DNA from: Platanthera guangdongensis
Taxonomy: Eukaryota > Streptophyta > Magnoliopsida > Asparagales > Orchidaceae
DNA length: 64,000 bases
Assembly: GCA_039583875.1 (NCBI GenBank)
Contig: CM077152.1
Span: forward strand, 16,665,059-16,729,058
Reading direction: 5' to 3'
Made by a program: the position numbers and the translations under genes. Below, one piece after another: positions 1 to 11,049 of the stretch; within the stretch, counting starts at the first letter, position 1, and each line of letters begins with the position of its first letter. Under the pieces are notes generated by a model. That model had not been told where the DNA came from and searched no databases. It saw nothing but the letters and a program-made list of their open reading frames with translations.

Positions 1-1
1 A

Positions 2-2233
2 ACAAAATCCGCGACACATGCCTTCCGACTGGTGAAGGATAAAATGACGGAAGCACCCGTACTTCGCCTACCCGATTTTAGTTTGGTTTTTGAGCTTGCG
101 TGTGACGCGTCCGGAGTAGGCATTGGGGGAGTCTTGAGCCAAGAGGGCCATCCGGTGGGTTATTTTATCGAGAAATTGTCCGGCTCTAAATTAAATTACT
201 CGAATTATGATAGAGAATTTTATGCCGTGATCCGATGCCTTCACCATTGGCGCCACTACCTCCTCCCCAAGGAGTTTGTTTTATTATCGGATCACGAAGC
301 CTTACGTTTTATAAATTCCCAAACTAAAGTCAACCCCCTCCACGCGAAATGGGTATCATTCTTACAAGAGTACACTTTTGTCCTGAAACACCTTAAGGGC
401 ACCCAGAACCGCGTAGCTGACGCCCTTAGCCGCGTTTCTTTCTTGTTGACCATGATGGAGGTAAAGGTCATAGAGTTTGAACGCATTAAAGAGGAGTATG
501 CGAACTGCCCCGACTTTAGGGATATCTATCTAGCCACCCTTGACGAGTCCCCCACTTCCATTTCGGCGTATTCCCTTCGGGATGATTATCTTTTTCGGCA
601 TTCTAAGTTGTGTATCCCACGCTCTTCCCTTCGCGACTTCATAGTGTGGGAAATGCATGGAGGTGGTCTTGGAGGTCACTTTGGACGCGACAAGACTATT
701 ACGCTAGTTGAAGATAAATTCTATTGGCCACACCTTAAGTCTCTCTTACTAAGATTATTAAAAGCTGTCGCACTTGTCAATTAGCCAAGGGGAACAAGAC
801 CAATGTGGGGTTATATACTCCCCTCCCGATCCCTTCCATTCCTCGGGAGGATGTTAATATGGATTTCGTGTTGGGTCTGCCACCTACGATGCAGAGACAT
901 GACTCCATCCTTGTGGTGGTAGACCGCTTCTCCAAGATGGCCTACTTTATTCCCTGTAGCAAGCCTAGCGATGCCTCCCACATCGCCAAGCTGTTTTTCA
1001 AAGAGGTCGTTAGCCATAGGGGAGTGCCGAAGACCATTGTCTCGGATCGTGACGTACGATTTACGAGTTACTTTTGGAAGACGTTATGGACACTCATGGG
1101 TACCAAGCTCCTGTTTTCGACGGCCTACCACCCACAAACGGATGACCAAACGTAAGTTGTCAATAGAAGTTTGGGTTCTTTACTACGTTGCCTTGTGGGC
1201 GATCACAAAGGCATGTGGGATTTGATCCTTCCACATGCACAACTAGCGTATAACAACTCTAAGAATCGCTCTACGGGGTTATCGCCTAATGAAATTGTGC
1301 ATGGCTACAAGGCTCCCGTGCCGCTTAATTTAGTACCACTCCCGCCCACTTATTAGTCGAGCCACTTTGCACAAACATTCACCCAACACGTTCATGATTT
1401 GCACAAGCATATTCAAGACAAGTTAGCTAGTCAATATGAGTCTTACCGGTCTCATGCCAACTTACGTAGGCGTCCTTCTACTTTTAATGTTGACGATCTA
1501 GTTTTGGTCCGTTTAATTCCAGGAGCGGTTATCTTTGGGCACCATTAAAAAGTTGGCTCCTAGGAGAGCCAGTCCCTTCAAGATTATTAAATGCTTGGGT
1601 AACAATGCGGTGGTTTTGGATTTGCCGGCTGATTGGGGAGTCTCCCCTATGTTTAATATTTCTAACTTAACACCATATGTTTCTCCACTTCCAGCAAACC
1701 CCCCTTCGTCTACATCTTCTATGCCTATTTCATCTCATGGGGTTTGGAGTGAGTGGGGACACACATTCACGGATCCTGCTGTATTTACGTCGGATGATGA
1801 CGACACTATTTTATCTGATGTTCATACTAATCCATTTCCCAGTTTTCCCCAGTCTCTTGTCCTACCTGACAGGATTGCGGCAGATGAAGTCCTCTCCTCC
1901 AGCGAGGGCAATACGCGCCGCTTTCTGGTCCATTGGCGCGACCTCCCTACCTCTGACGATTCGTGGGTGACCGAGGCAGAGTTACTCTGCATGGATGCTG
2001 ATCTCCTCAACCGCTACCTGTTGAGCCACTCTTCGGTGACGAGTGCTTTCGAGCGGGGGAGAATTGATGGAGCAACGACGGATGAAGCCAAATTTGATGG
2101 AGCCACGGTTGGAGCAGACGTGGATGGTGATCCTGAACCGCCTTTAGTTAAAGATGCGCGCCGCAACGACAAAACGACACGACGTTACAGTCTGCGCTAC
2201 AATCTGTGCCCGCGGCCACCGCCACCTGTTTAA
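2..2233 (+). pseudogene. Ty3/gypsy chromovirus pol, 3' part (RNase H, integrase, chromodomain), decayed
   Basis: The reading starts upstream of the window and opens in the end of RT and RNase H (FELACDASGVGIGGVLSQ, then LLSDHEALRF and RVADALSRV). It continues into the integrase zinc region (HFGRDKTITLVEDKFYWPH) and the integrase core ([45 protein letters not shown]). The C-terminal part has a chromodomain-like segment around 1865-2010 (RFLVHWRDLPTSDDSWVTE). Integration enzyme plus chromodomain is diagnostic of the chromovirus branch of plant Ty3/gypsy elements. The frame is broken: a shift near 755-768 (stop at 782), a stop at 1153 and another at 1354, and a shift near 1530. It is a dead copy. 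Lineage within the chromoviruses was not resolved. Confidence 0.93.
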
Positions 2234-3110
2234 TCTTTTAAATGCATGATTGGTTATTTTTTTTCCTGCACTTTATTTTTTCAGCTTTTACGGATTTTAA
2301 TTTGTACGGTCCAAATGAGACCTAATGGTGTGTGATAGGGTTGTAGTCATGTGGGAGTATAAATACTCCTAACTCAGCTTTTACTATGGGATTTATTAGA
2401 GATTTCGACAAGAAAAACTAGCAAGCCGTGAGCTTTTCTCCCTGGGGTTCGGTCCGATCCCGCGCAGTGCGACGCTGCCGCCACCGCTCCGCTTGCGTGT
2501 GACTCGCCCTCCCCATTCGACGTCGGAGCGATTCCGGCCAACCCCCACCAGTCCGAGCTGCCGCATCCACGCCACCCGCGCTCCCGCCCGCTCCGTGGTC
2601 TCCAAGCCGCCACCTACCCGAGGTTCTTCCACCTCTGGGAAAACCCTCCTCGGTGTGAACTCCAGTGGATCGCGCCTCATCCTCCGCTCGTGAGCACAGT
2701 AGTGATTCCGTGGACGTGTTCCCTACGCCTCCTTCGTTTGGGTAACGAACTTCTTCCACCCTCCTTGAGTGATTTATTCTGCTTCCGTGTCGTTTTGGGT
2801 GGAGAACTATTGGTGTGATTTTTCTTTGGAAACTTCGAACTTCGCCGCACCGCTCAAGCCGCTTGATTGCCTTCAGGCTAAAATAATTTTGTTTGAACGG
2901 ATTTGGGAGCCAACCCGACCCCTTTCGGAACGAACTTTGGTCGGTGTACTCTTGGATTGATATTGAACGGATTTGGGAGCCAACCCGACCCCTTCTCGAT
3001 CGCTATTTGGTCGGAGTACTCTTGGATTTATTTTTTTTATGTGTTTGCCTGTGGAGGGTTGATACGGTTTGCGGGTAATTGGTACGTGTTGTCACGATAG
3101 CCTGCATCAG
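2234..3110 (+). other. Probable 3' untranslated region and LTR of the chromovirus
   Basis: This stretch follows the chromodomain stop. A TATA-like motif (GTATAAATACTCC) lies near 2356 and is followed by GC-rich sequence resembling a transcribed LTR leader, up to about 2760. No matching second LTR is present because the 5' part of the element is outside the window, so LTR borders are not fixed. No protein-coding gene is supported: ORFs on both strands here have no recognisable domain. Confidence 0.45.
2895..3033 (+). repeat. Tandem duplication, about 70-bp unit, two copies
   Basis: The unit beginning GAACGGATTTGGGAGCC starts at 2895 and again at 2965. Both copies continue through CAACCCGACCCCTT and end in TACTCTTGGATT. 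They differ mainly in the middle (TTCGGAACGAACT versus CTCGATCGCTAT). It lies in the LTR-like tail of the chromovirus. Confidence 0.85.
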
Positions 3111-3345
3111 ATATTTGGCAGTTTCGTGTGGATTACAAGAGCTCAACAAGACAACCATTCTGATCATCCAGGAGATATTGGATGAATTGCACACAACCGT
3201 ATTCTTCTCCAAGCTCGACTTCTGATTGACTATCACTGGTTCCGTGTGCGCAACTAGGATATCCCGAAGACGGCTTTCTCCACACACGATGGCTACTATG
3301 AGTTTATAGTCATGCCGTTTATCCTCATGGCTGCGCCATCCCCTT
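3111..3345 (+). pseudogene. Ty3/gypsy reverse transcriptase scrap
   Basis: Translation in shifting frames gives FSKLDF, then [21 protein letters not shown]. These correspond to the conserved plant gypsy RT blocks around KLDLRSGYHQI and PKTAFRTHDGHYEF. At least one stop and one frameshift fall between the blocks, and the catalytic FIDDIL block is missing. RT precedes RNase H in a normal pol, so this scrap is out of order relative to the pol upstream and comes from a separate or rearranged copy. Confidence 0.8.
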
Positions 3346-4160
3346 CTTCTTCCCCTACCTTCCTCCAAACCATAGTTCTTAACAGAAGCCAAATGAGAGG
3401 TGTCGTCGTAAGTCTTTCTTCAAGAAGCATAGCGAGGCTATCTTCTAAAATCCGTCTACTACTATTAGGACAGTTGAAAATGCATCCGGTGAGCTGCACC
3501 CACACAAAAAATTGAAGTCCAAGTATATATCTTCTCACGGAGTGATCTGAACTTGAAGGGTCATGTGTGAAGTTCTGTGTTCTGTAACTGATCTTTACCA
3601 TCTATTTCAGTAGTTTTTTTATTTGCCCCACATGCATTTCTTTCACTCTGCAGCTCGACTGTCAACCATAGAAGCTTGGGGATCAGCCTGCGTATTACTT
3701 GTAGTACCATTACATATTACTTTTGCCTAACTATGAGTTACTATGAGTTAATTCTGTGATTCTAATTAAGTCAAGGTTATGCACAATAAATTGGGTATAT
3801 ATTAATGTTCTCTCTTTTAGTTGTATATTTACTGTTATGTATTTTTTGAAGTTATAACTATATGGAAGTTCATGTCCTTGTGAATTTCATACGAAAGTGA
3901 AGACACATACATTCCGTGAGACAATTAGCGTATGTCAAGAACCGTGCGGTGGAAGGAAAGCGGCGGAAGTAATCGACGCACACCAGGATCAATTCGACGC
4001 ATAAGGGAAATGTATAATTCGACGCACAAGCAGAAAGAATTTGACTCACGTCAAATCGCTGAATTGAATCGAATCTCACGGAAATAATTCTAGCTCGATC
4101 AGGTGCGTGTGTGAGCCTGCACCGTCCATGGATTATCTTTATGTTTATTCAACATAAATA
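3346..4160. other. Anonymous intergenic DNA
   Basis: AT-rich sequence with no ORF carrying a recognisable domain and no structural RNA motif that I can see. A short stretch near 3960-4080 repeats the word AATTCGACGCA, suggesting old repeat DNA. Confidence 0.5.
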
Positions 4161-4330
4161 CAGATATTTTGACATTCTAGGGACTCATCTATTTGGTCTC
4201 ATCTATATGAATGATAAAAAAGATTTATATAATATTTAATGTGAACCGTAAAATGGACTCATCTATTTGGTCTCAAATGAAAAAAAGATATGATTTCAAA
4301 CCAAATGCAGATATTTTGACATTCTAGGGA
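4161..4330 (+). repeat. Interleaved direct repeats (24 bp and 21 bp)
   Basis: CAGATATTTTGACATTCTAGG occurs at about 4161 and again at about 4307. GGACTCATCTATTTGGTCTCA occurs at about 4181 and again at 4255. The two pairs are nested, which looks like a local duplication with rearrangement rather than a simple tandem repeat. Confidence 0.75.
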
Positions 4331-4372
4331 CACCCACCTAAGCAACTTCATCCACTTAAGAATCAACCTTAA

Positions 4373-4448
4373 GGTTCCGTTTGGCACCGTGGTGGCCGTC
4401 ATGATCATGAGGGTTAAATTGTCATTAGTTAATACCCACCTAAGCAAA
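4373..4448 (+). mobile_element. Fragment of a Tourist-like MITE (same family as 19498-19678)
   Basis: It begins GGTTCCGTTTGGCACCGTGG after TAA and continues into GAGGGTTAAATTGTCATTAG and CCCACCTAAG. The same words occur at 19498-19678 and, inverted, at 61801-61945. An internal piece of the same family (CCCACCTAAGCAACTTCATCC) lies just upstream at 4331-4359, so the copy is rearranged or truncated. Confidence 0.65.
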
Positions 4449-4545
4449 ATCGTGGAGCCAACCAAAGCCAAAATTTACATGGACAAAAAGCTGGCACTGC
4501 GCTCGAAGACACACACTCTCACTCCACAAAATCCAACTTAATGTC

Positions 4546-4575
4546 CAAACACACACACGCACACACACGCACACT
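4546..4575. repeat. CA microsatellite
   Basis: Imperfect run of CA dinucleotides with CG interruptions, about 400 bp upstream of the start of NAC gene 1. Confidence 0.9.
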
Positions 4576-4848
4576 CTGTTCCATTCAATGGCCGGCTCAG
4601 CTTCCCCTCCAAATCTCCCCAAAATTAATTAAAATAATAATCTTATCCTGCAACGTTTCACTGTACCTCCATTTCTGGGCAGAGCTTGACCCTGCCCTCG
4701 TAGCATTCCTCTAAATCCGTCTTCTTGCGCGACGCATATCCAGATATTCAGAGCCGCACATCCCCTGCAGCTTCGAGATGATCGCCGGCGATCAATGCAG
4801 TTGTCACCGCGCACGCACCAGCATGTCCGGCATTTCTCCGACAACCCT

Positions 4849-4857
4849 CTATATAAT
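4849..4857 (+). promoter_or_regulatory. TATA box candidate of NAC gene 1
   Basis: CTATATAAT lies 119-127 bp upstream of the ATG at 4976. The interval between them is pyrimidine-rich (CTTCTTCTTCTTCC), as is common in plant 5' leaders. This is inferred from position and motif only. Confidence 0.5.
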
Positions 4858-4975
4858 TGAAGACCACCAGTACTCTGTTTCTGTTCCCTCGCGCACAGAG
4901 CCTTAATGTCCTCGCGAGTCTTCTTCTTCTTCCTTCACCGTTAATTGGCTCGGTCTGAAAACCAAAACGGGTGAC

Positions 4976-7217
4976 ATGGAAGGCCAAGGGTCGTCGTCTT
5001 TGAGCTCTCAGTTTCCTCCGGGGTTTCGCTTCCACCCAACGGATGAAGAATTAATAACTCAGTACTTGTGGAAGAAGGCCACTGCTTCTCTGCCGTCGGA
5101 TTGGGCTATCATTGCTGATGTCGACCTTTACAAGTTTAATCCATGGGAACTCCCTGGTGATTCTTAATTTCTTCCTCCATCATCTTTCAAAATTAAATTT
5201 TGATCTTCTTAGAAATTGATTACCACTGGTTTTTGGGTTATTTATTTGCTAATAAATGGATACAAAAAAAAGCTTCTCCTTTTATCCCTTCAGCTGCTAA
5301 TATTCTTTCATGTATTAATTTTTTAGGGGAAAAGTTATATACATGTAAATTAATAGGGGTGCAACTGGGGTCGGTTTGGATCGGTTCCATGAAAAATCAA
5401 GAACCGATCCATGTTGCTTTCGGTTCCACCATTTTGAAATCAGAACCGACCCATATATTCAAAATCTAGAACCATACTCAACCAAAAAATTCGGTTCGGT
5501 TCTACCCGACGACATAATTACAACTAAAAAATGCTTTATAAAATATAAAGAAAATCTTATTATCCTATAATTTTTTAACACAAATCTTATTTCTTTATAT
5601 GTTGTCTACGTTCAACAATAAATATATATAGTATTGTTATAAACATATCTTTTTTGTCATATTATATATTGGTAATCAAATATGATTTTTTAAACAAGTA
5701 TTAAACATTCAGATCTAAATTCGGTTCTAGGGTACCCATCCGCAAGAACCGACCCGGAAGGTTGGTTCTTGCCTTTTCAAGAACCATACCCGAATCAAGA
5801 ACTATTAGAATCGTCTTGACTTGATCGATTTGGTTCGGTTCCGGATCAGGTCTCGCTTATTCGGTTCTTTCTGTACACCCCTATAAATTAATATCTTCTG
5901 GGATATAATTTTCGATCAAGTTAACAAATAGAGTGGAATAGTCGATTTACATACAACTCAAATGTAGAATTTCAATATCTCAATAAATATAATATATTCT
6001 TAATTAGGATTATATTTCTATTAAGACGATGCTTGGTGTAATAAATATAACTCGGTCCAAATTTGTATGGTTAACATAAGGATGATTTTGCCATCATTTT
6101 AGAGCGGGCACTATTTGGTCAGGGAGAATGGTTCTTCTTCAGCCCTCGAGATCGCAAATATCCCAACGGAGTCAGGCCAAATCGAGCCGCTGCATCGGGT
6201 TATTGGAAGGCGACCGGCACCGACAAGCCCATCTTGTCCTCCGGCGGGATTCAGTGCATCGGCGTCAAGAAAGCTCTCGTCTTCTATAAGGGCCGGCCGC
6301 CCAAGGGCACTAAGACGGATTGGGTCATGCAAGAGTACCGCCTTTTAGACTCCATGGCGCCATCTCAAACGCTAAAGCAAAAGAGCTCTATGCGGGTAAT
6401 GATCAGTACTATATATAGGATGTTATATGTAGATAATTTTCGGCTATGTGCAGTCCAAAGATAAATGTAGCTCAAATTAAATAAATCATAAGAAGCTGTG
6501 AATTGACCCCTTGTAGGCTTTAGTCTACACATAACCTTTATGAAATTGTGCGGCCTGCACATAGTTGAAGTCAGCCTCCATATAGTTAATACTTTTATCA
6601 TAGAATATAAATAAAGTTGTATAATAATTACCACCCTTTCCATACTATTGTACTCTTTTATATAGCACATGTGATCAAAAATCAATATTGCCTTTCAAAT
6701 TGGGTTTTTCTACACTCATTCTTAAGGATGACAAGAAAATTTAAGTTTTTTTAGCAACTTTTTTGTTTTATATTTTCTCTATGATGGTCAATTAATTTCT
6801 TACTGCATATAGTTGGATGATTGGGTTCTATGTCGAGTTCGAATGAAGGGTAACTTCACACTGGAAAGTGATGAGATGCAGATGGACAAATCAAGCTTTA
6901 CAAAAGTTCATGCTGAGGAGAAGGTGGTGAAGGAGAAGGGAAGCTCTAGTGAATGGGGTGAGCATCTAACTTATCTTCTGCAGTCCCCTCCTCAAGGACG
7001 GGAGAGAATCGGAGATGGTTCAGATCACGGTTTCGCATGGTCATCAGATCATTTTGATTGTGTTAACTATGCAATTCCACAACAACAACAACAACAAGAT
7101 CGACTACATGAGCGACAACATCATCAACATCAGTATCAACATCACCGACAACAGCCTGAAAAGTCTAGTAAAGAGTTTCATTATTTGACTGATAGCTGGT
7201 TCTCACAATCAGAGTAG
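4976..7217 (+). CDS. NAC-domain transcription factor, copy 1 (three exons)
   Basis: Predicted exons are 4976-5156, 6103-6395 and 6813-7217, giving 292 residues. All junctions are GT...AG. Intron 1 falls within the codon after ELP and intron 2 falls between MR and LDDWVLCRV, both classical NAC positions. Subdomain A is at residues 13-27 ([15 protein letters not shown]), followed by [16 protein letters not shown], then [15 protein letters not shown], the DNA-contacting WKATGTDK block, [16 protein letters not shown] and LDDWVLCRV. The C-terminal region (159-292) is variable, as in the family, with a Gln/His-rich tract near the end. NAC proteins are plant-specific nuclear transcription factors that bind DNA as dimers and activate through the C-terminus. 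The domain resembles the NAP/NAC2-type clade, but orthology is unproven. Intron 1 (946 bp) contains a hAT-like MITE. Usual HEYRL is QEYRL here, as in the second copy. Confidence 0.93.
5354..5883. mobile_element. Non-autonomous hAT-like MITE (copy A) in intron 1 of NAC gene 1
   Basis: The ends are inverted (TAGGGGTGCA... and ...TGTACACCCCTA) and are flanked by a perfect 8-bp duplication, TAAATTAA, at 5346-5353 and 5884-5891. An 8-bp duplication with short inverted ends fits the hAT superfamily. The interior is rich in GGTTC and its complement GAACC and has no transposase ORF. Two related elements lie at 22108-22482 and 33783-34340. Confidence 0.85.
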
Positions 7218-7778
7218 GCATACCAAGGATCAATGTTTAACCTTTCTTATAGTATACATAAACATGCATTTTGTTTGTTACTTGTGCCGTGGCCGTGGTG
7301 CTTCTTTTTTTATCTGCACCCTCAAATTTGTTATGTAGATGTTTATGTTATTGTCTTTGCTCTGGTATGAAGTATTTCAAAGCCTAAAATTAAAAACAAC
7401 TTTAGAATTATAAATTTATTAATGTTATAAATTAATTATGTGGTGGGAGCAAACTCCTGTTAGAAGGGGCGTGCGGTGGTTCAAAGCACCTCGCAAGGTA
7501 TCCGAACTGCTTTCCTTAAACTCTCTTAGAGGGCTGCAACCCAACCGGCCCAACCCCTCTCCATTACTGTTCTCATAATGGTGGGTTGTTGCCGCGGAGG
7601 CTCGAATCCCCCAACCTTGATAAGAGGCTCTCCAAACAGCCCTCATCACCAATCTGTGCAGTCCCGGGCCGCCCCCTGTTTGGACTGCAATCCACCAGCC
7701 TTAACCATCTCCACGTGCCGCGTTCGGCCCAAGCCCAACACCGGGTGGTCTACCTTAAACTGGCCACGTGGCGGGCAG
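7218..7778. other. 3' flank of NAC gene 1, no gene seen
   Basis: The first about 200 bp are AT-rich and likely hold the 3' untranslated region and poly(A) signals. From about 7435 the composition becomes GC-rich and repeat-like. Overlapping ORFs exist but carry no domain and show no splice support. Confidence 0.5.
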
Positions 7779-7964
7779 TTGAGGTCGGCGAGGCGTTGCG
7801 CTTGCCCAACCTTTATCCCCCGACCTACTTTATGAGGAGCCAAACACCACTCCTCCTACCCATCTATGTGGCTGCGCAGATGTGTATGAGGAGTGGTGTT
7901 GGGCTCATCATAAAGGAGGTCAGGGGATCAAGGCCGAGCAAGCGCAACACCTCACTGACCTCAA
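7779..7964. repeat. Long imperfect palindrome, 77-bp arms
   Basis: Arm 1 is 7779-7855 and arm 2 is 7888-7964, with a 32-bp spacer. Both arms are 77 nt, with roughly eleven mismatches counted by eye and no gap. Shared words include GAGGAGTGGTGTT and GCAAGCGCAAC. It could form a stable cruciform or hairpin transcript. No transposon ends or target duplication were recognised. Confidence 0.85.
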
Positions 7965-8087
7965 CAAGAGCTGGTTGTCGTTTGAGAACAAGACAGATCA
8001 TCACCACAGGGGACGTTGTATGGGTTCGTCAGGAACTAGTGGGAGCTGCCTGAGGTCCGGAATGACCCTCCCGACTGTTGTCGCCGT

Positions 8088-9033
8088 TTGAAGGGGAAAG
8101 TGCGTGACTTTACCCCATTACTAGGCTTCGAGGATCCGTGCAAGCTTGGTGCCGTTATTTTCAAGATCGGCACATTCATTTTCGAGAAGCGGCTAGTTCT
8201 AGCGGGTATTTCGACGAATGTGGAGCGAAATCGTGTCGCGCCCTTGAAGCAAGGCAAAAAGAGAAAGCTGGACTTTTCACAGCAGCGGGGAGAAGGCGGG
8301 TTGTCCCCTGCTGCCCCCGAGGTCATCATTAACATTGGCGATGATTATCCAGATGACCTAATAATTACTGATCTGCCACCTGCGCTGAGGATGCATCAGA
8401 GGTTCCTGCGATTATGCCGACTTCTCGAGTGGACCCAGGGCTGCCATTGGAGACGAGAAAGGGGATGGAGAGAGAGTGCTCTGCTTACCAGGCGCTTCTA
8501 CGGAAGGTATGTCAGCTGCCCCCGACACTTTCCCTCTTTTGCCTTGCATTGTGCATGAAAGTAGTTTGTATTCCGTGCTTGCAGCTTAACGAGACTCGTG
8601 ATACTGCCCTTTTGTGGAATGGTACCTATGTAACCGTGAAAGACAATTTTCTTTCTTTGCGGGAGAAGTTGGTCGTATCCGAAGATTCGTTGGCAGAAGC
8701 CCGGAGGAAGAAGAAGGAGGTCATGTCTTGGCCGGTCAATGTGAAATCTCAGTTGTACTCTTCTCAATCCGAGGTGGAGTCTCTTCGGGCCAAGCTGAGC
8801 GCGCTGATTCTAAGGTCAAGGCTCCTTGTTGGAGGTTGGCTTCTGCTGAGGTGACTCTTGTGGAGGCGGTCCGCCGCACCGATGCGATTGATGCCATAGT
8901 CTGCCAATAGGAGGCAGAGATCGAGCAGCGGAAGGAAAAAAATGCTCGACTGATTTCTGAGTGGGAGGAGGTTGAGGCCGTACGTGCGGCTGCGATGGCC
9001 GAGTACAGGTTTTCTCACAACTTCGAGGTGTAG
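8088..9033 (+). pseudogene. Putative gypsy-type transposon protein, coiled-coil region (left part)
   Basis: Broken frames encode a charged, coiled-coil-like protein: VSEDSLAEARRKKKEV, then SEVESLRAKLSA, EAEIEQRKEKNARLISEWEE and AAMAEYRFSHNFEV. This pattern resembles the C-terminal half of the plant 'putative gypsy type transposon' protein family often found in retroelement-rich DNA. That assignment is from pattern memory and not from a search. Stops and frameshifts interrupt it (for example at about 8908), and it is split by the composite element at 9039-14533, resuming at 14534. Confidence 0.6.
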
Positions 9034-9038
9034 CGGTC

Positions 9039-9152
9039 TGTAACGCCCCGAAACTCAAAGGAGCATAGGGGAGTAATTTGGGCCAGTTTGAGTTCTGGCT
9101 GCAGGCACACGGCCTGGGACACGGGCGTGTCCCAGGGCGTGTCAAGCCTGTG
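9039..9152 (+). repeat. LTR start, inverted partner of 10901-11014
   Basis: About 114 bp starting TGTAACGCCCCGAAACTC is repeated in inverse orientation ending at 11014, where it abuts a purine tract (plus-strand complement at 11015-11028). Both contain the GGACACGGGCGTGTC motif. Identity is complete for about 93 bp and then drops. Confidence 0.85.
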
Positions 9153-9155
9153 TCG

Positions 9156-9697
9156 CCGGCCGGGGCCCGACGCCATATGCCACAGACAGACCGGGTGGTT
9201 ACGTATGGAAACCATCCAACCAATCTCAACGTCCTACACAGAGCATTCTAGCGGAAGCAATTTATAAGAGTTACAAATCAAGAACCCAGCACAAGCATGA
9301 ATGTCCACTAAAATCAAAAGGAATGTCATTACAAAATACTCAAAAGTCGGCCTTAAGGCCTTACAAGATGTTTCATTTGTCTTTTACATGATTTCCAAAC
9401 CTCGGCTCGCAGGCCGGCCATACATGAATAAAACATAAAACATTTCCACTTGGGCCTTCGAGGGCCAGCTTCGCAAAGAGGGCTTTAGCCCGCTATTGAC
9501 CGCTTGGTCCAGCTGCACCTGCAAGCAAACAAACCACCGCATGGTGGCAAACAAAGCAACGGTCAGCAATGCTGACCAAATTATAACGATCCCGCCCCCA
9601 ACTCGGGGCGGCGATGCTCCTTCCCTGCATTTCATTAGCACAAGCGAGCAATGCATATAACCATAGCCATTTCATCACAGACGTTGGCTCGTACGGC
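9156..9697 (+). repeat. 542-bp LTR segment, left copy of an inverted pair
   Basis: It is the reverse complement of 13951-14492. The translated segments 9384-9656 (minus) and 13992-14264 (plus) differ at a single residue out of 90, so the copies are almost identical. Sequence to the right (9698-about 10425) continues as LTR-like DNA that is absent from the other copy. Confidence 0.9.
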
Positions 9698-10456
9698 CAC
9701 ACGTCCCGTGCACTCAGGGCACATTCTCGGTGAACCGGTCGATGTTACGTCAATTGAAGCCATTAACATTCCGGACTCACCACCGCCACTTAGACGGCCA
9801 TTCCTATGAGCAATTCGTCTTCATGGTATTGGTCACGTCAATTTAAGCAATCGACCACCGAAGACTCACATTTATGCCAACGACGAGTGCCATGTACCTT
9901 TAGGTCTCTCTAACCCGAACGACATAAAGCGGGTACGGCTCCATCTAACCCGTGCTCACATCGCAACGGCAATTTAAGCCATATGCGCGGGTCAAACTTT
10001 CACCGAGTCCCATTCTATCACAAGTCACATAACCCCGTTATGTTCAAGTTGGCTCTCAGGCCACCAAGTTGGCAAGACCTCGTGTCCGCCCAGTTTTCCG
10101 GGTGCACCTTTGGGCTAGTCCCCAAGGCTCCCTACTGCAATCTACCGCGTAGAAAACCCGAAAAACACCAAATAGCACGGAGTCTTCTCCGGCCTTATGC
10201 AATGCAACATCACCGATCCGAACTACATGTCCGGGTAGGCTTCAACCAAAATGCCTATGTCCGTTCTCGCATACGGACGCTAAACAACGGGGACTTTACA
10301 TATCTACCCGAAGGAACGCCTCCAACTCTTCGCCAACTCGCGAGAGAGGGCTTCCTATGCTAAGAAAGAGAGCTATCATGCTCAAAAGTGAGGATCGTTA
10401 CCCTTGCGTTCCTCTTCGGCGCCATCGAAAAGTAATCGGATGGAATTGACCGCACT

Positions 10457-10825
10457 AGCGTTGCCTCCGCGGATCCGGAGTCGGCTTGCGATTCGGAGCT
10501 CCGAAGCTCCTCGATTTTGACGGCGAATGAGGCACACGACCCTGGACACGGGCGTGTGCCAGGCCGTGTTCGGCCCAGATTGGGCATTTCAGTCCCGAAT
10601 CGAAGCCGTTCATTTCTTTGACTGAAGATCCAACGGCTGGGGGTTGTTCCTGAAGGGATATACCCGGGTTTTGACTTAGAAAACCCTCACTTTTTCCACT
10701 TGTTCTCTCTCCAAACCCTTGGAGAAAGAAGAGCTAAGGCAAGAAGAAGAGGAGCTAGATCCGCCATTGGAGGAGCTTCGGAGCTCCGAATCGCAAGCCG
10801 ACTCCGGATCCGCGGAGGTAGCGCT
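10457..10825. repeat. Inverted repeat with 56-bp arms
   Basis: Arms at 10457-10512 and 10770-10825 are reverse complements with about two mismatches, centred on GGATCCGGAGTCGGCTTGCG. The 257-bp spacer holds a promoter-like or leader-like stretch. It lies in the region where two differently oriented LTR pieces meet. Confidence 0.85.
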
Positions 10826-11049
10826 ATCCGCGGAGCTAAAGCTTTGTTCCCGCTTCGTAGAGAACATCACCAAAGTGTCGACTTCGCGGGACGAGTGTCG
10901 ACACGGGTTGACACGCCCTGCGACACGCCCGTGTCCCAGGCCGTGTGCCTGCAGCCAGAACTCAAACTGGCCCAAATTACTCCCCTATGCTCCTTTGAGT
11001 TTCGGGGCGTTACAACTCTACCCCTCTTAAAAGGATTTCGCCCACGAAA

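Noticed and set aside
2895..3033. Tandem duplication as coding repeat (overlapping ORFs at 2769-3100)
   Set aside because: The ORFs arise from the duplicated LTR-like DNA and have no family resemblance.
5157..5570. NAC gene 1 read as truncated after exon 1 (frame stops soon after PGDS)
   Set aside because: GT at 5157 and AG before 6103 give a canonical NAC intron whose removal restores the domain.
7586..8053. 155-codon plus-strand ORF
   Set aside because: Runs through both arms of the palindrome at 7779-7964 and has no recognisable domain; openness looks fortuitous.
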